DNA from: Huaxiibacter chinensis | Lineage (GTDB): Bacteria > Pseudomonadota > Gammaproteobacteria > Enterobacterales > Enterobacteriaceae | Length of the DNA stretch: 64,000 bases | Reading direction: 5' to 3' | NCBI RefSeq assembly: GCF_022171985.1 | Contig: NZ_JAJVHF010000001.1 | Location: 1,116,001-1,180,000, forward strand | Shown here: positions 10,728 through 22,431 of the stretch, piece by piece | How the letters are laid out: each line of letters opens with the position of its first letter | Numbering within the stretch: position 1 is the stretch's first letter | The notes under the pieces: model-generated | The model's input: only the letters and a program-made list of their open reading frames with translations | Database searches by the model: none | What the model was told of the DNA's origin: nothing | Position numbers and translations under genes: made by a program

Positions 10728-12545
10728 TTATTGACCGAACCAGATGGATGCAGAAAGAGCGGGTAAAGAGAGTATTCCGTCCTGTATGTCGCCTTTGCCC
10801 TCTTTTAACTGCCAGCGTTCGACGTTAAGCAGCGGGGAGTCATCCAGCACCACTTCGCACGCCTCGCCACGGTTGATGGCCACCAGCACCCGCTGCTGAT
10901 TATACACTCTGGCAAACACCACCACGTTGTCATGGGCGTACATTACCTGACAACCGCCGTAGCGCAGCGCCTGGTTTTGTTTACGCAGCGTCGCCAGGCG
11001 CTGATACAGACTCAGCAAGACCTTGTCCTGGCGCTCATCTTCCCAGGGGAAGGTTTTGCGGCAGAACGGGTCGTTGTTACCGTCAAGGCCGACTTCATCC
11101 CCGTAGTAAATGCACGGCACGCCGGGCCAGGTAAAGAGCCAGGTCACCGCCAGCGGCAAGCGGGCGACATCTTTGCCTAATAACGACTTGAAGCGCGCCG
11201 TATCATGGCTGTCGAGCTGATTAAACATTCTCAGCTGTTGTTGATGCGACAGGCCGGCGCGGTAGTTCTCCATCCACGCCATGCAGGTTTGCGCATCAAT
11301 CAGCTGCGGATCGTAGGAGATATCGGTATTGGCCAGAAATCCCCAGAGCGGGAACGTGAAGCCGCGATAGTTCATCGATGCATCTTCCGCATCGGCCTGC
11401 AGCCATTGTCGCGCATCACCAAAGTGCTCGCCAAAGACAAAGGCGTCCGGCCGCGCGGCTTTCGCCGAACGCGTAATACCCGCCACGTGCTGCAGGTTGT
11501 TACGCGCCCCGCCCGCTTCACCGAGCATATGCACCACGTCCAGCCGCCAGCCGTCCATGTTCCACGGCGGATTCAGCCAGTGGCGCACGATACTGTCTTC
11601 ACCCCCGTAGATTTCCTCCACCAGCGAAGGCGACTGAAAATCGAGTTTTGGCAGACTGGCGTAGCCTAACCAGTCCAGCGCCTGACCGTCGTCGTTAAAG
11701 CTGTACCAGTCCCGTTGCGTGGATTCAGGATTATGGCAGGCCCCGCCCATCCACTGATTATGGCGGTCAAACCAGGCGTGGGAATCGCCGCTATGGTTGA
11801 ACACACCGTCCAGAATCAGCCGCATACCGGCCTTTTTCGTCTTCTCACGCAGACGCAACAGCGCCTCGTCACCGCCAAACTGGGGGTCAACGTGGCGATA
11901 ATCTTCGGTGTCGTACTTATGCACGCTCGGCGCTTTGAATATCGGGTTCAGATACAGCGCCGTCACGCCCAGCGCTTTTAACCAGGGTAATTTCTCACTG
12001 ATGCCGTCCAGATCGCCGCCGTAGAAGGTTGATCCTCCGGCCTGAGCGGTCACCGGCTCGTGCCACTCCTTGCGAAGGATGTCGTGCCCTGCTGCATGGT
12101 GGTAATAGACCCGATCCTGCTCAGCCGACCGCGACGCGCTGCGGGCAAAACGATCCGGGAATATTTGATAGAAGACCTGATCGTTGACCCACTGCGGGCC
12201 GTTGTCCGGAAAATCGACGGCAAACTGTTCCAGCCGTGCCGGTGGAAAACGACTCAAACCCTGAGGGGTGAACCAGAGCTGGCGGTTATTCCATAACAGC
12301 TTGAAGCTGTAGCGACGGCGGGGCTGCCCGCTGTTCAAATCAATCGTTGCCCGCCACACCGTGACGCCAGGCTGTGGCTGGCTCCGCTGTTTATGCATCT
12401 TCAGCGTGGTTTCTTCGTTATCCACTTCCGCCCGCAGCGTGAGGCGTTCGGGTGGATTTTCCCCGGTGAGCCACAGCGAAATGACAAGTTTATCTTTGTT
12501 TTGCTTAACAAATGGGGCAACCGGTAGGTGCCAGGCGTTCAACAT
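10728..12545 (-). CDS. malZ: Maltodextrin glucosidase
   Basis: Removes glucose from the reducing end of maltodextrins in the cytoplasm as part of the maltose system. From the chosen ATG ([13 protein letters not shown], the E. coli start) it has 605 residues, the family length. An N-terminal domain is followed by a GH13 barrel with [23 protein letters not shown] (nucleophile Asp), FGEHFGDAR (acid Glu) and LDSHDTARF (third Asp). Two candidate MalT boxes lie about 80-100 bases upstream. A longer frame to 12602 exists but has no family support. Confidence 0.97.
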   Translation of the reverse strand: MLNAWHLPVAPFVKQNKDKLVISLWLTGENPPERLTLRAEVDNEETTLKMHKQRSQPQPGVTVWRATIDLNSGQPRRRYSFKLLWNNRQLWFTPQGLSRFPPARLEQFAVDFPDNGPQWVNDQVFYQIFPDRFARSASRSAEQDRVYYHHAAGHDILRKEWHEPVTAQAGGSTFYGGDLDGISEKLPWLKALGVTALYLNPIFKAPSVHKYDTEDYRHVDPQFGGDEALLRLREKTKKAGMRLILDGVFNHSGDSHAWFDRHNQWMGGACHNPESTQRDWYSFNDDGQALDWLGYASLPKLDFQSPSLVEEIYGGEDSIVRHWLNPPWNMDGWRLDVVHMLGEAGGARNNLQHVAGITRSAKAARPDAFVFGEHFGDARQWLQADAEDASMNYRGFTFPLWGFLANTDISYDPQLIDAQTCMAWMENYRAGLSHQQQLRMFNQLDSHDTARFKSLLGKDVARLPLAVTWLFTWPGVPCIYYGDEVGLDGNNDPFCRKTFPWEDERQDKVLLSLYQRLATLRKQNQALRYGGCQVMYAHDNVVVFARVYNQQRVLVAINRGEACEVVLDDSPLLNVERWQLKEGKGDIQDGILSLPALSASIWFGQ

Positions 12546-12623
12546 CACGAATCCCCTTTGATGAATTTGAGGCCACCTTGCCACAGCGTAGTGGAGGATC
12601 ACTCATCATGAAAAGGTTTATTG

Positions 12624-12646
12624 GGGGAGGAGGACGGGGGAGGAGC
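12624..12646 (+). promoter_or_regulatory. Two candidate MalT boxes upstream of malZ
   Basis: GGGGAGGAGG (12624-12633) and GGGGAGGAGC (12637-12646) are direct repeats 13 bases apart and close to the MalT box consensus GGGGA(T/G)GAGG. malZ is MalT-regulated in E. coli. They lie between the proY terminator and malZ, where an activator site is expected. Confidence 0.55.
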
Positions 12647-12650
12647 AAGC

Positions 12651-12678
12651 AGGCCCTCTCACGATACGGAGAGGGCCT
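12651..12678 (-). terminator. Hairpin after proY
   Basis: A 10-bp perfect stem (AGGCCCTCTC / GAGAGGGCCT) with an 8-base loop just after the proY stop. The T-tract on the minus strand is poor; A-rich sequence lies on the proY side. It is probably a terminator but not a textbook one. Confidence 0.6.
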
Positions 12679-12684
12679 GTTATT

Positions 12685-14058
12685 TTACTGCATTTGTGCC
12701 AGCTGACGCTCGCGACGGCGCTTAAACGCCCAGCCAATCAGAAGCAAAATGATCCAGGCAAAACCGACGTAGAGCGAAATTCGGGTATCCGGATGATAAC
12801 CAATCAGGCCGATGATGAAGACCAGGAACAGCAGTCCGACAACGGTCGTCGCCACCCCGCCCGGCACTTTAAACTTCAGCGCTTTCACCTCTTCCGGCGG
12901 CAGACGGCGACGGAAACCAATCTGGGAGAGCAGGATCATGATCCACACCCATACCGTTGCAAAGGTCGCCAGCGAGGCAATCACCAGGAAGACGTTTTCC
13001 GGCATGATGTAGTTGAGGTAGACCGAGAACAGCAAGGCAACCGTCATCACCATCACCGTCACCCACGGCGTGCCGCGACGCGAGGTTTTGGCGAAGATTT
13101 TGGGTGCGTTCCCCTGCTCCGCCATACCGTGCAGCATACGGCCCACGCCGAAGACATCGCTGTTGATCGCGGAGAAGGAGGCCGTCAGCACCACAAAGTT
13201 GAGAATGCTCGCCGCAAAGGCGATGCCCATATGCTGGAAGGTCAGAACAAACGGACTGCCGTTGGTGCCCACCTGGTTCCAGGGATAGATGGACATGATC
13301 ACAAACAGTGTGCCCACGTAAAACACCAGAATACGCATCGGCACGGAGTTAATGGCGCGAGGAATGGATTTTTCCGGGTCTTTCGCTTCGCCAGCGGTGA
13401 TGCCGATAATTTCAATCCCGCCGTAGGCGAACATCACCATCTGCAAAGACATCACCATGCCGAGCCAGCCGTGGCTGAAGAAGCCGCCGTTTGTCCACAG
13501 GTTATGGATGCCGGTCGGTTGCCCGCCGTTGCCAATGCCCCAGATAATGATGCCAAAGCCTGCCGCAATCATAATGATGATGGTGGCGACCTTAAAGAAT
13601 GAGAACCAGAATTCCAGCTCCCCAAAGACCTTCACGCTCATCAAATTCACGGCGCAAATAATGAGCACCACGCTCAGCACCCATATCCAGTGCGGCACCA
13701 GCGGGAACCAGACGCCCATGTAGATACCGAATGCCGTGACATCGGCAATGGCAACAATGAGAATTTCGAAGCAGTAGGTCCAGCCGGTGATATAGCCTGC
13801 GAGCGGGCCTAAGTTTTCCTGGGCATAGCGGGAGAAGGAGCTGGCAGAAGGGTTATGTACGGACATTTCCCCCAGCGCACGCATTATGATGTAGGCCGCC
13901 GCGCCGCCGATGATATAGGCCAGAAGAACGCTTGGCCCTGCCATTTTAATCGCATCAGCCGAGCCGTAAAAAAGCCCGGTACCGATAGCGGAGCCGAGCG
14001 CCATAAAGCGAATGTGGCGCGTGCTCAGTCCACGTTTTAGTTTGTTAGTGCTTTCCAT
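12685..14058 (-). CDS. proY: Amino-acid permease ProY (APC superfamily)
   Basis: A 457-residue, 12-helix permease of the amino-acid transporter family. It begins [22 protein letters not shown], followed by the GSAIGTGLF substrate-binding turn and the [15 protein letters not shown] helix typical of the family. E. coli ProY is called a cryptic proline transporter, though its substrate is not firmly settled. It follows brnQ (80 bases, with a strong terminator between) and precedes malZ, as in E. coli. Confidence 0.95.
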   Translation of the reverse strand: MESTNKLKRGLSTRHIRFMALGSAIGTGLFYGSADAIKMAGPSVLLAYIIGGAAAYIIMRALGEMSVHNPSASSFSRYAQENLGPLAGYITGWTYCFEILIVAIADVTAFGIYMGVWFPLVPHWIWVLSVVLIICAVNLMSVKVFGELEFWFSFFKVATIIIMIAAGFGIIIWGIGNGGQPTGIHNLWTNGGFFSHGWLGMVMSLQMVMFAYGGIEIIGITAGEAKDPEKSIPRAINSVPMRILVFYVGTLFVIMSIYPWNQVGTNGSPFVLTFQHMGIAFAASILNFVVLTASFSAINSDVFGVGRMLHGMAEQGNAPKIFAKTSRRGTPWVTVMVMTVALLFSVYLNYIMPENVFLVIASLATFATVWVWIMILLSQIGFRRRLPPEEVKALKFKVPGGVATTVVGLLFLVFIIGLIGYHPDTRISLYVGFAWIILLLIGWAFKRRRERQLAQMQ

Positions 14059-14090
14059 TTACGTCTTGCCATTCAACTCAAAAAAAACAA

Positions 14091-14119
14091 AAAACCACGG
14101 GGCCTTAAGCCCCGTGGTT
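14091..14119 (-). terminator. Strong terminator after brnQ
   Basis: An 11-bp perfect stem (14093-14103 with 14109-14119) and 5-base loop, followed on the minus strand by a T-rich tract. It separates brnQ from proY. Confidence 0.93.
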
Positions 14120-14137
14120 AAACAATTTTGTCGTTGA

Positions 14138-15457
14138 TTAATGCGCGCTGGACGTAACCTGACGCCCTGCTGCACGGTCCCAGATAATTGCCAGAACCAG
14201 CGCTACAACGGTTGGCATCAACCAGGCCAGCCCTTGCTCGGACAGCGGCAAACGCTGTGTCCAGGCGGGGAGGATGCCACCAAATGCCGACGCTTTAATC
14301 CCGTCAAGGATACCAAAAAGCAGGCTGATAAACATCGCCGGAGCAATAATTCGCGACGAATTATTCCACCACGGACGGGTAAAGCTCAGCACCACCAGCA
14401 CAATACACGGCGGATAGATGGCCGTCAGCACCGGAATGGAGATCTGAATCAGGTGGCTCAGACCCAGGTTCGACACCGCCATGGAGAAGCCGCCGAGGAT
14501 AAAGACCAGCGAGCGGTAAGAGAGCGGAAGATATTGAGCAAAGAACTCCGCACAGGCACAGGTCAGGCCAACAGCCGTGACCAGACACGCCAGGAAAATC
14601 AGCACCGCCAGCAACATACTGCCCGCACCACCGAAGGTGTGCTGAACGTATGCATGCAGGATAGCCGCACCGTTGGCATTCTGATCGACCAGGGTCGCAC
14701 TGTCGGAGCCCAGACGGAACAGCGCCAGATAGAGCAGCGTCAGGCCGACACCCGCCATCAAACCTGCCCAGATGGTGTAGCGCGTCAGCAGACGGGCTTC
14801 CGTCACGCCACGAGAGCGAGCCGCGTTAACAATCACGATACCGAAGACCATCGCACCCAGCGTATCCATCGTCAGATAGCCGTTCACAAAGCCGTTCGAA
14901 AACGCCGCATTTTTATAAGCGTCCATCGCGTCACTGATAGGGCCGGCTGGCCAGACAATGGCGGCAACGGCCAGAACCACCAGCGCCACGATTTTCATCG
15001 GCGCCAGGAAGTTGCCGACGGTATCCAGCAGTTTGCCCGGATAGAGAGAGACCAGGATAACAATCGCGAAGTAAACCAGGCTGTAGATAAACAGCGGCAT
15101 CGCACCGTCACCGGTCAGCGGGGCAATCCCCACTTCAAAAGAGACGGTTGCGGTACGCGGCGTGGCAAACAGCGGACCGACGGCGAGATAGCAGACGGTC
15201 GCCAGCAGCACGCCCGCGACTTTACCAATCGGCGTGCTCAGGCTGTCCACACCACCACCGACTTTCGCCAGCGCAATAACGGTCAGAACCGGCAGGCCCA
15301 CCGCGGTGATCAGGAAGCCAAATGCGGCTGTCCAGACGTGTTCACCCGCCTGCAAACCAACCATTGGCGGAAAAATGATGTTACCTGCGCCAACGAACAA
15401 CGCAAAAGTCATAAAGCCCAGTGCGATGATGTCACGCGATTTTAAATGATGGGTCAT
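14138..15457 (-). CDS. brnQ: Branched-chain amino-acid transport system II carrier protein
   Basis: Sodium-coupled uptake of leucine, valine and isoleucine across the inner membrane. The 439 residues equal the E. coli length, with 12 predicted membrane helices. The family motif [18 protein letters not shown] lies at the N-terminus. It is preceded by a 409-base gap after phoR and followed by a strong terminator, so it is its own transcription unit. Confidence 0.97.
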   Translation of the reverse strand: MTHHLKSRDIIALGFMTFALFVGAGNIIFPPMVGLQAGEHVWTAAFGFLITAVGLPVLTVIALAKVGGGVDSLSTPIGKVAGVLLATVCYLAVGPLFATPRTATVSFEVGIAPLTGDGAMPLFIYSLVYFAIVILVSLYPGKLLDTVGNFLAPMKIVALVVLAVAAIVWPAGPISDAMDAYKNAAFSNGFVNGYLTMDTLGAMVFGIVIVNAARSRGVTEARLLTRYTIWAGLMAGVGLTLLYLALFRLGSDSATLVDQNANGAAILHAYVQHTFGGAGSMLLAVLIFLACLVTAVGLTCACAEFFAQYLPLSYRSLVFILGGFSMAVSNLGLSHLIQISIPVLTAIYPPCIVLVVLSFTRPWWNNSSRIIAPAMFISLLFGILDGIKASAFGGILPAWTQRLPLSEQGLAWLMPTVVALVLAIIWDRAAGRQVTSSAH

Positions 15458-15638
15458 AGAACCTTACTGCCTGTGGATGTGGTGTTGAAAACGTTGAAAT
15501 TTTCGCCATCCCAAACGGGACAATAGAGCGGAAAATTTACTCAATTTCAGCGGGATATGCTCCCCAGCTGACGTGGCGAAGAATAGTTTTTCGATTTACC
15601 ACGCAAATACAGTCGGTCTGACAGTATATGGGGGGCAA

Positions 15639-15661
15639 TTTAAACGCTTATAACGTTTAAA
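15639..15661. promoter_or_regulatory. Inverted repeat in the brnQ upstream region
   Basis: TTTAAACG and CGTTTAAA, perfect 8-bp arms with a 7-base AT-rich spacer. The symmetry suggests a regulator site; the regulator is unknown. Confidence 0.35.
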
Positions 15662-15816
15662 GGCAAGGTGGGATCGTAAAACCAGAACAATATGCCAGCA
15701 TGAAAAACACGACCAGCACAAACCGCTAAGTATAAGAAAAACCCATGGCTAATCATGCGAACAAAAATGCAGCAACCGTATAATATTCACTCGCGTTTCG
15801 CTTGACTGCAAAGCAA

Positions 15817-15840
15817 ACAGGCCAGCTTACGCTGGCCTGT
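15817..15840 (-). terminator. Hairpin after phoR
   Basis: A 10-bp perfect stem (ACAGGCCAGC / GCTGGCCTGT) with loop TTAC, 27 bases after the phoR stop; only three T residues follow on the minus strand. Confidence 0.7.
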
Positions 15841-15866
15841 GTAACGTCACGCTGACAAGGCGGCTG

Positions 15867-17162
15867 TCAGGCGCTTTTTTTGGCAATTAAACGTTCCGGG
15901 ATAACGAAGCTGAAACGGGTTCCCTGGCCCGGAGCGCTCTGAATATCGAGCCGGCTTTCATGATGCTGAACGGCGTGCTTCACAATGGCCAGCCCCAGCC
16001 CGCTTCCGCCCGTCTGACGCGATCGCGCTTTATCCACCCGGTAGAAGCGCTCGGTCAGGCGGGGAATGTGCTCGGCAGCAATGCCCGGGCCGTTATCCTC
16101 CACGCTGAACTCCGCCCCGGTTGGAGTGCGCTGCCAGCGCACACGAACATGGGTGCCTTCCGGGGTATGATTCACCGCGTTATACACCAGGTTCGACATC
16201 GCGCTGCGTAGCTGGTCTTCACTGCCCAGGACTTTCAGGGCGTTATCCACCTCAAAGGCCAGCGTATGCTTTTGGTGGCTCAGCGTTTGCGCTTCACGCT
16301 CGACGACCCGCAGCATCATCGGCACGTCAATGGTCTCGTTGAGCGCCAGGGTCGGCGCCGCTTCAATTTTTGACAGCGTCAGAAGCTGCTTTACCAGCCC
16401 TTCCATGCGATGCGTTTGCTCCCGCATGGTATGGAGCGCTTTCTCACGGGGAGCTCCTTCCAGCGTTTGCTCCTGCATCATCTCCAGATACCCCTGCAGC
16501 ACCGTCAGCGGTGTGCGAAGTTCATGGCTGACGTTGGCAAAGAAGTTGCGGCGTGCGCCTTCGAGCTGGTGCATCTGGGTGACGTCGCGCGCCACCATTA
16601 ACCACTGCTGATCGCTGTAAGGCATAACGCGGATCTCCAGATGACGACCGTTGTTCAGCACCAGGTTATGCGGGCGGGTAAAGTCACGTTTTTTCAGGTA
16701 GTGGGTGAATTCAGGATAGCGAAGGAGGTTAAGAATGTTTTGCCCGTTGTCATCGGGCCAGCGTAATCCCAGCAGCTGTTGCGCCAGTCCGTTACACCAG
16801 AAGATGGTGCCTTCTTCGGTGGTGAGGATCACCGCGTCGGGCAGCGACTCCGCCCCACTTCGAAAGCGTTTAATCAGGCTACCCAGTTCGCGGCGGCGCT
16901 TTTTATTGCGCATCTGCATCTGGTGCAGGCCGTAGAGCAGGGGTTCCCAGCTGCCGCTGCCCGGTGGCGGCGTCATGCTGCGATCAACCCATAACCACCA
17001 GGAAAGACGGAGTAAATTCCAGAAATGCCAAACGAGTAGCCCGGTCACTGCCGCCAGTAAAAACCAGGGAAGATAGCCAAAAATAGCCCCCAAAATGAGG
17101 GCCGGAAGACAACATAAAATCAGTTCAAATACGAGCCTTTTCCATGACAGACGTTCCAGCAC
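15867..17162 (-). CDS. phoR: Phosphate regulon sensor histidine kinase PhoR
   Basis: Inner-membrane kinase and phosphatase that controls PhoB in response to phosphate through PstSCAB and PhoU. The 431 residues match E. coli. Two membrane helices (about 9-28 and 32-52) are followed by a PAS domain (about 97-200), the H-box [11 protein letters not shown] with H213, and a catalytic domain with the N, G1 and G2 boxes ([28 protein letters not shown]). It lies 21 bases after phoB in the phoBR operon. Confidence 0.98.
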   Translation of the reverse strand: MLERLSWKRLVFELILCCLPALILGAIFGYLPWFLLAAVTGLLVWHFWNLLRLSWWLWVDRSMTPPPGSGSWEPLLYGLHQMQMRNKKRRRELGSLIKRFRSGAESLPDAVILTTEEGTIFWCNGLAQQLLGLRWPDDNGQNILNLLRYPEFTHYLKKRDFTRPHNLVLNNGRHLEIRVMPYSDQQWLMVARDVTQMHQLEGARRNFFANVSHELRTPLTVLQGYLEMMQEQTLEGAPREKALHTMREQTHRMEGLVKQLLTLSKIEAAPTLALNETIDVPMMLRVVEREAQTLSHQKHTLAFEVDNALKVLGSEDQLRSAMSNLVYNAVNHTPEGTHVRVRWQRTPTGAEFSVEDNGPGIAAEHIPRLTERFYRVDKARSRQTGGSGLGLAIVKHAVQHHESRLDIQSAPGQGTRFSFVIPERLIAKKSA

Positions 17163-17183
17163 GCGTCACACTCCTGTCATTGT

Positions 17184-17873
17184 TCAGAAACGGGTTGAGA
17201 AACGATAACCCGTGCCGCGAACGGTCTGCACCATACGATCGTGACCGCTCAGTTCCAGCGCTTTTCTCAGGCGGCGAATATGAACATCGACCGTCCTGTC
17301 TTCGACATAGACGTTAGTTCCCCAGACGTTATTCAGCAACTGCTCGCGGCTGTAGACGCGTTCCGGATGGGTCATAAAGAAGTGCAAAAGTTTGAATTCG
17401 GTCGGCCCCATGTCCAGCGGATTTTCGCCGGTCATGACGCGGTGTGACGTGGGATCCAGACTCAGTCCCTGCATCTCAATCACCTCTTCAACCGCCATGG
17501 GCGAGATGCGTCGCATCACGGCTTTGATACGCGCCACCAGCTCTTTTGGGGAGAATGGCTTGGTGATGTAATCATCGGCCCCGGTTTCCAGCCCGCGAAC
17601 GCGATCTTCTTCTTCGCCTCGTGCGGTCAACATGACGACGGGAATATCCCGGGTCATGGCTTCGCGTTTGATATGTTTAATAAATTGCAGTCCAGAGCCA
17701 CCGGGTAGCATCCAGTCAAGCAGAATCAAGTCGGGCCAGGGTTCATTCAACTGGTTCACCGCACTGTCATAATCTTCCGCTTCAATCGGCTGGAAGCCAT
17801 TTTGTTCGAGCACGAAGCACACCATTTCACGGATCGGAGCTTCATCTTCTACGACCAGAATACGTCTCGCCAT
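17184..17873 (-). CDS. phoB: Phosphate regulon response regulator PhoB
   Basis: Activates the Pho regulon under phosphate limitation by binding 11-bp repeats at the -35 region. From the ATG at 17873 it has 229 residues, as in E. coli; a longer frame to 18011 runs through the Pho box and is not real. The receiver domain carries D53 (LILLDWML) and the TAR and TKPFSP motifs; the OmpR-type winged helix covers about 130-229. A clear Pho box lies about 50-80 bases upstream, so it is autoregulated. Confidence 0.98.
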   Translation of the reverse strand: MARRILVVEDEAPIREMVCFVLEQNGFQPIEAEDYDSAVNQLNEPWPDLILLDWMLPGGSGLQFIKHIKREAMTRDIPVVMLTARGEEEDRVRGLETGADDYITKPFSPKELVARIKAVMRRISPMAVEEVIEMQGLSLDPTSHRVMTGENPLDMGPTEFKLLHFFMTHPERVYSREQLLNNVWGTNVYVEDRTVDVHIRRLRKALELSGHDRMVQTVRGTGYRFSTRF

Positions 17874-17924
17874 ACTTTGCCCTGTCTTAATTAAGTTACA
17901 TGATTGTAATGCGGCGCCATTATG

Positions 17925-17952
17925 CGTCAGATTTATGACAGATTTATGAAAA
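17925..17952 (-). promoter_or_regulatory. Pho box of phoBR
   Basis: On the minus strand the sequence reads TTTTCATAAATCTGTCATAAATCTGACG: 11-bp spaced repeats with CAT/GTCAT cores, nearly identical to the E. coli phoB Pho box. PhoB binding here gives positive autoregulation. Confidence 0.92.
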
Positions 17953-17985
17953 ACATTACCACCATCAATGGCAAACTGTTGTTTT

Positions 17986-18024
17986 ATGACAGCGGTTATG
18001 TTCGCTGTCATGAACGTTTATAAT
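17986..18024 (+). promoter_or_regulatory. Inverted repeat and putative -10 box upstream of sbcD
   Basis: ATGACAGCG (17986-17994) and CGCTGTCAT (18003-18011) are perfect 9-bp arms with an 8-base spacer. TATAAT follows at 18019-18024, 32 bases before the sbcD start. The repeat overlaps the expected -35 region, so it may be an operator. The arms contain the TGTCAT word of Pho boxes, but in inverted rather than direct orientation. Confidence 0.45.
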
Positions 18025-18055
18025 CCCCTTCATCTTTTTCCGCCACGGATCTGTT

Positions 18056-19261
18056 ATGCGCATACTTCATACTTCGGACTGGCATCTGGGTCAAAATTTT
18101 TACAGCAAGAGCCGCGCAACGGAACACGAGGCCTTTCTCCACTGGCTGCTTGACGCCGCACGGACGCACGAGGTGGACGCAATTATCGTGGCGGGGGATA
18201 TCTTTGATACGGGTTCACCTCCCAGCTATGCGCGTGAGTTATATAACCGTTTCGTCGTGAATTTACAGCAAACGGGCTGCCATCTGGTGATTGTGGCGGG
18301 CAACCATGACTCTGTCGCCACGCTTAACGAATCCCGCGATATTCTGGCCTTTCTGAATACGACCGTGGTGGCGAGCGCCGGTCATGCGCCGCAGATCCTG
18401 ACCAAACGCGACGGCACGCCCGGCGCGGTGCTTTGCCCTATTCCCTTTTTACGTCCGCGCGACATCGTTCAAAGTCAGGCGGGATTATCCGGCGGTGAAA
18501 AACAGCAGCATCTGTTGCAGGCCATCACTGATTATTACCAACAGCAATATGCAGATGCGTGCGCGCTTCGGGGCGACAATGCCCTGCCGGTGATTGCTAC
18601 AGGCCATCTGACGACCGTCGGAGCCAGTAAGAGTGACGCGGTACGTGACATCTATATCGGCACGCTGGATGCCTTCCCGGCACAGAACTTCCCGCCTGCC
18701 GATTACATTGCCCTTGGCCACATTCATCGTGCACAAATTATTGGCGGCTGTGAGCATATTCGCTACTGCGGCTCGCCAATTCCGCTCAGTTTTGACGAGA
18801 CGGGCAAAGCCAAGGGCGTGCATCTGGTGACTTTCGCCGACGGCGTCCTCAGTGCGGTCGAGACGCTGGAAGTGCCCGTGACTCAGCCGCTGGCTGTGCT
18901 GAAAGGCCACCTGGCCGACATCACCGATCAGCTTGAACAGTGGCGCGGGCAAGAGCAACACCCGCCCGTCTGGCTGGATATCGAAATCACCACCGACGAT
19001 TATCTCCAGGATATGCAGCGTAAAATTCAGGCCCTGACCGAGGATTTACCCGTTGAGGTTTTGCTGGTGCGCCGTAGCCGCGAACAGCGCGAGAAAATCC
19101 TCCTCGGCGCACAGCGTGAAACCCTCAGCGAGCTCAGTGTAGAAGAGGTGTTTGCCCGCCGTCTGGCCCATGAAGAGATCGACGAGGAGAAACGCGCCCG
19201 CCTGAATACCCTATTTAGCCAGACGTTACATGCGCTGAATGATGAAGAGGAAAACGCATGA
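18056..19261 (+). CDS. sbcD: Exonuclease subunit SbcD (Mre11 homologue)
   Basis: Nuclease subunit of SbcCD, which cleaves DNA hairpins and palindromes and processes blocked ends. All five phosphodiesterase motifs are visible: DWHLGQN, GDIFDTG, GNHDS, GHLT and GHIHR, giving the two-manganese centre. 401 residues, the family length. The stop overlaps the start of sbcC by 4 bases (ATGA), so the two subunits are translationally coupled. Confidence 0.98.
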   Translation: MRILHTSDWHLGQNFYSKSRATEHEAFLHWLLDAARTHEVDAIIVAGDIFDTGSPPSYARELYNRFVVNLQQTGCHLVIVAGNHDSVATLNESRDILAFLNTTVVASAGHAPQILTKRDGTPGAVLCPIPFLRPRDIVQSQAGLSGGEKQQHLLQAITDYYQQQYADACALRGDNALPVIATGHLTTVGASKSDAVRDIYIGTLDAFPAQNFPPADYIALGHIHRAQIIGGCEHIRYCGSPIPLSFDETGKAKGVHLVTFADGVLSAVETLEVPVTQPLAVLKGHLADITDQLEQWRGQEQHPPVWLDIEITTDDYLQDMQRKIQALTEDLPVEVLLVRRSREQREKILLGAQRETLSELSVEEVFARRLAHEEIDEEKRARLNTLFSQTLHALNDEEENA

Positions 19262-22200
19262 AAATTTTGAGTTTGCGTCTGAAAAACCTCAACTCGCTAA
19301 AGGGTGAATGGAAAATCGATTTCACCGCCGAGCCTTTTGCCAGCAATGGTCTTTTTGCTATTACCGGCGCAACCGGCGCGGGTAAAACCACGCTTCTGGA
19401 CGCCATTTGTCTGGCCCTGTATCACGAAACGCCCCGCCTGCAGAAGGTCTCGCAGGCGCAAAACGATCTGATGACGCGCGACACCGCAGAGTGCCTGGCC
19501 GAGGTGGAGTTTGAGGTGAAAGGCGTCGCCTATCGCGCTTTCTGGAGCCAGAACCGCGCCCGCAATCAGCCGGACGGTAACCTGCAGGCGCCGCGCGTCG
19601 AGCTGGCGCGCTGTGAAGACGGTAAAATCCTGGCGGATAAAGTCACGGACAAGCTCGAACAGACGGCCACCCTCACCGGGCTGGACTATGGTCGGTTTAC
19701 CCGCTCTATGCTCCTGTCTCAGGGACAGTTTGCGGCCTTCCTGAATGCCAGACCCAGCGATCGCGCCGAACTTCTCGAAGAACTGACCGGAACTGAAATT
19801 TACGGTCAGATTTCGGCCATGGTGTTTGAGAAGCACAAAGCGGCTCGCCATGAGCTGGAAAAACGCGAAGCACAAATCGCAGGCGTAGTGCTGCTAACTG
19901 AAGAGCAACAGCAGCAGTTGCATCAAGGTTTGCAGGTACTTACTGACGAAGAAAAAACGGTGCTCATCGCTCAGCAGCGTTATCAGAACGAACTTCAGTG
20001 GCTGACGCGTCATGATGAGCTGCAGCGGGAACAGCAACGCGCCATCACCGCACAAGAGCAGGCAAAACAGGCGCTGGTGGACGCCACGCCCGAGCTGGAA
20101 AAGCTCCAGCTGGCTCAGCCCGCCGCGCTTCTCCGCCCGCTTCGGGAACGTCATCAGGAACAGACCACGCGCCTGGCACAAACCCGGCAACACGTGCTGG
20201 ATGTGAATACTCGCTTACAGTCCAGGCTCGCCCAGCGCGCACGTATTCGTTGTGGCGCCCTGCGCATTCGCGATCGGTGGCAAACCGAACTGGCCACGCT
20301 GACCCAGTGGCTTGCCCGCCACGATCGCGTTCGCCAGTGGGGGCAAGAAATTGCGGGATGGCGAGCGCACTTTGCCCAGCTTACGCGCGATAACCACCTG
20401 CTCGCGACGCAAAACGCCCGCCTGGCGGAATTACGCCAAAAGTTTGCGGGCCTGCCTGAGACGACGTTAACGCTCAGCGCGGAAGACGTGGTGGCAGCAA
20501 TGGAGTCGCAAACACAGGCTCGGGCCGCCCGCCAGCGCCTGACCACGCTTCATGCCCGCTATCAGCCTTTGCAAAAGCGGCAGGTACAGAATAGCGAAAG
20601 CGTCAAAAAAGCCCAGGCAGAACAGGCCCGGCTCAACGAAACGCTTGTCCTTCGCCGACAACAGTTTAAAGAGAAAAATCAGCATTACCTCGACCTGGAA
20701 ACCCTGTGCAAACAGGAAGAGAAAATCAAAAGTCTGGAGGCCGAACGGGCGCAACTGCAGGCCGGGCAGCCGTGTCCGCTGTGCGGTTCCCCTTCCCATC
20801 CGGCCATTTCCGCTTACCAGGCGCTTGAACTGAGCGAGAATCAGCGTCGTCGCGATCGGCTAGCGAAAGAGGTCGCTGCGCTAAAAGATGAGGGTTTGTT
20901 AGTCCTGGGGCAGGTGAATGCGCTGACCAGCCAGATCCAGCGTGAGTCAGACGAGGCAACGACGCTCTCTCAGGAAGAGCAAGCGCTCACCTCAGAGTGG
21001 ACGACGGTGTGTGCCTCACTGAACGTCAGTCTGAACATTCAGGACGATATCGCCCCCTGGCTGAGCGAGCAGGAACAATATGAGCGTCAGCTGTATCAGT
21101 ACAGCCAGCGCCTGACGCTACAAGGCCAGATCAACGAGCAGGAAACCCAGGTCAAACAGACTCAGCAGCAGCTTGCCGCCACGCGCCTGGCGCTGGAAAA
21201 CGCCCTGACGACGCAGGCGCTCACGGTGCCTGAAGCGGGCAGCGAAAGCGCCTGGCTTACCGAACGTGAAGCCGAGGTATTGCGCTGGCAGGAAAAGCAG
21301 ACCCAGCAAGGGCTTTTACAGGAACGTATCAACGCGCTGACGCCGCTGCTCGATACGCTGCCTGAAGCAGACAGCGCGGAGGCAGAACCCGCTATCCCGG
21401 ATAACTGGCGTGAGATCCATAATGAATGCGTTTCCCTGCAAAGCCAGCTCGCTACCCTGCAACAGCAGGAAAGCCTGGAGAACGCGCGTATGCAGGAGTT
21501 ACAGACCCAGTGGGCCACGGCGCTGAACGCCAGCGTCTTTAGCACAGATGAGGCGTTTCTGGCGGCCCTGCTGGACGAGGCCACCCTCCAGCGTCTGGAG
21601 CAGTTGAAACAAACCCTGGAGACGCGGATACAACAAACCGCGGCACTTTGCGAACAGGCGATGCAGCAGCAGAGCGCGCATATGCAGCGTCGGCCAGAAG
21701 GTCTGGAATCAGATGCAGTCACCCTGCAAGCCCAGCTTGAAAGCGTGGGACAGCGTCTGCGTGAGAACACCACTCGTCAGGGTGAAATCCGTCAGCAGCT
21801 TAAGCAGGACAGCGATAACCGTCAGCATCAGCAGGCATTGATGCAGCAAATTGAAGAGGCGAGCCGTCAGGCTGAGGACTGGGGATATCTGAATTCGCTG
21901 ATTGGTTCAAGCACAGGTGACCGCTTCCGTAAATTTGCCCAGGGGTTAACGCTCGATAATCTGGTCTGGCTGGCGAATCAGCAGCTTAATCGCCTGCACG
22001 GGCGTTATTTGCTGCAACGCAAAGCCAGCGACGCGCTGGAGTTAGAAGTGGTGGATACCTGGCAGGCGGATGCCGTGCGCGATACGCGGACACTTTCGGG
22101 CGGGGAGAGCTTCCTGGTGAGCCTGGCACTGGCGCTGGCGCTTTCTGACCTGGTAAGCCATAAAACGCGCATTGATTCCCTGTTCCTTGACGAAGGGTTT

Positions 22201-22389
22201 GGCACGCTGGACAGCGAGACTCTGGACACGGCGCTGGATGCCCTGGATGCGCTGAATGCGACCGGCAAAACAATCGGGGTTATCAGCCACGTTGAAGCGA
22301 TGAAAGAACGGATTCCGGTCCAGATCAAGGTGAAAAAGATCAACGGGCTGGGGTACAGCAAGCTGGACCGGGCGTTCGCGGTGGAGTGA
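19258..22389 (+). CDS. sbcC: Exonuclease subunit SbcC (Rad50 homologue)
   Basis: ATPase subunit of SbcCD, an SMC-like protein with long coiled coils. Walker [10 protein letters not shown] lies near residue 35-45; a very long coiled coil is interrupted by the zinc hook PCPLCGSP with C506 and C509; the ABC signature LSGGESFL and Walker [13 protein letters not shown] lie at the C-terminus. 1043 residues, the family size. It is directly followed by an array of 47-bp repeats rather than by araJ as in E. coli K-12. Confidence 0.98.
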   Translation: MKILSLRLKNLNSLKGEWKIDFTAEPFASNGLFAITGATGAGKTTLLDAICLALYHETPRLQKVSQAQNDLMTRDTAECLAEVEFEVKGVAYRAFWSQNRARNQPDGNLQAPRVELARCEDGKILADKVTDKLEQTATLTGLDYGRFTRSMLLSQGQFAAFLNARPSDRAELLEELTGTEIYGQISAMVFEKHKAARHELEKREAQIAGVVLLTEEQQQQLHQGLQVLTDEEKTVLIAQQRYQNELQWLTRHDELQREQQRAITAQEQAKQALVDATPELEKLQLAQPAALLRPLRERHQEQTTRLAQTRQHVLDVNTRLQSRLAQRARIRCGALRIRDRWQTELATLTQWLARHDRVRQWGQEIAGWRAHFAQLTRDNHLLATQNARLAELRQKFAGLPETTLTLSAEDVVAAMESQTQARAARQRLTTLHARYQPLQKRQVQNSESVKKAQAEQARLNETLVLRRQQFKEKNQHYLDLETLCKQEEKIKSLEAERAQLQAGQPCPLCGSPSHPAISAYQALELSENQRRRDRLAKEVAALKDEGLLVLGQVNALTSQIQRESDEATTLSQEEQALTSEWTTVCASLNVSLNIQDDIAPWLSEQEQYERQLYQYSQRLTLQGQINEQETQVKQTQQQLAATRLALENALTTQALTVPEAGSESAWLTEREAEVLRWQEKQTQQGLLQERINALTPLLDTLPEADSAEAEPAIPDNWREIHNECVSLQSQLATLQQQESLENARMQELQTQWATALNASVFSTDEAFLAALLDEATLQRLEQLKQTLETRIQQTAALCEQAMQQQSAHMQRRPEGLESDAVTLQAQLESVGQRLRENTTRQGEIRQQLKQDSDNRQHQQALMQQIEEASRQAEDWGYLNSLIGSSTGDRFRKFAQGLTLDNLVWLANQQLNRLHGRYLLQRKASDALELEVVDTWQADAVRDTRTLSGGESFLVSLALALALSDLVSHKTRIDSLFLDEGFGTLDSETLDTALDALDALNATGKTIGVISHVEAMKERIPVQIKVKKINGLGYSKLDRAFAVE

Positions 22390-22431
22390 GGTTTTTGGGT
22401 GGGTGAGTGCGCTCTGATGCCCTCACCCCGG

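Larger units (their letters stand above)
15458..15866. other. 409-base intergenic region, brnQ upstream region
   Basis: I see no gene. It holds the phoR-distal hairpin (15817-15840), an 8-bp inverted repeat (15639-15661), and weak promoter-like sequences, so it is probably the brnQ promoter and leader. No leader peptide rich in Leu, Val or Ile was recognised. Confidence 0.6.

Noticed and set aside
17874-18011. N-terminal extension of phoB
   Set aside because: It would translate the Pho box; the family start at 17873 is clear.
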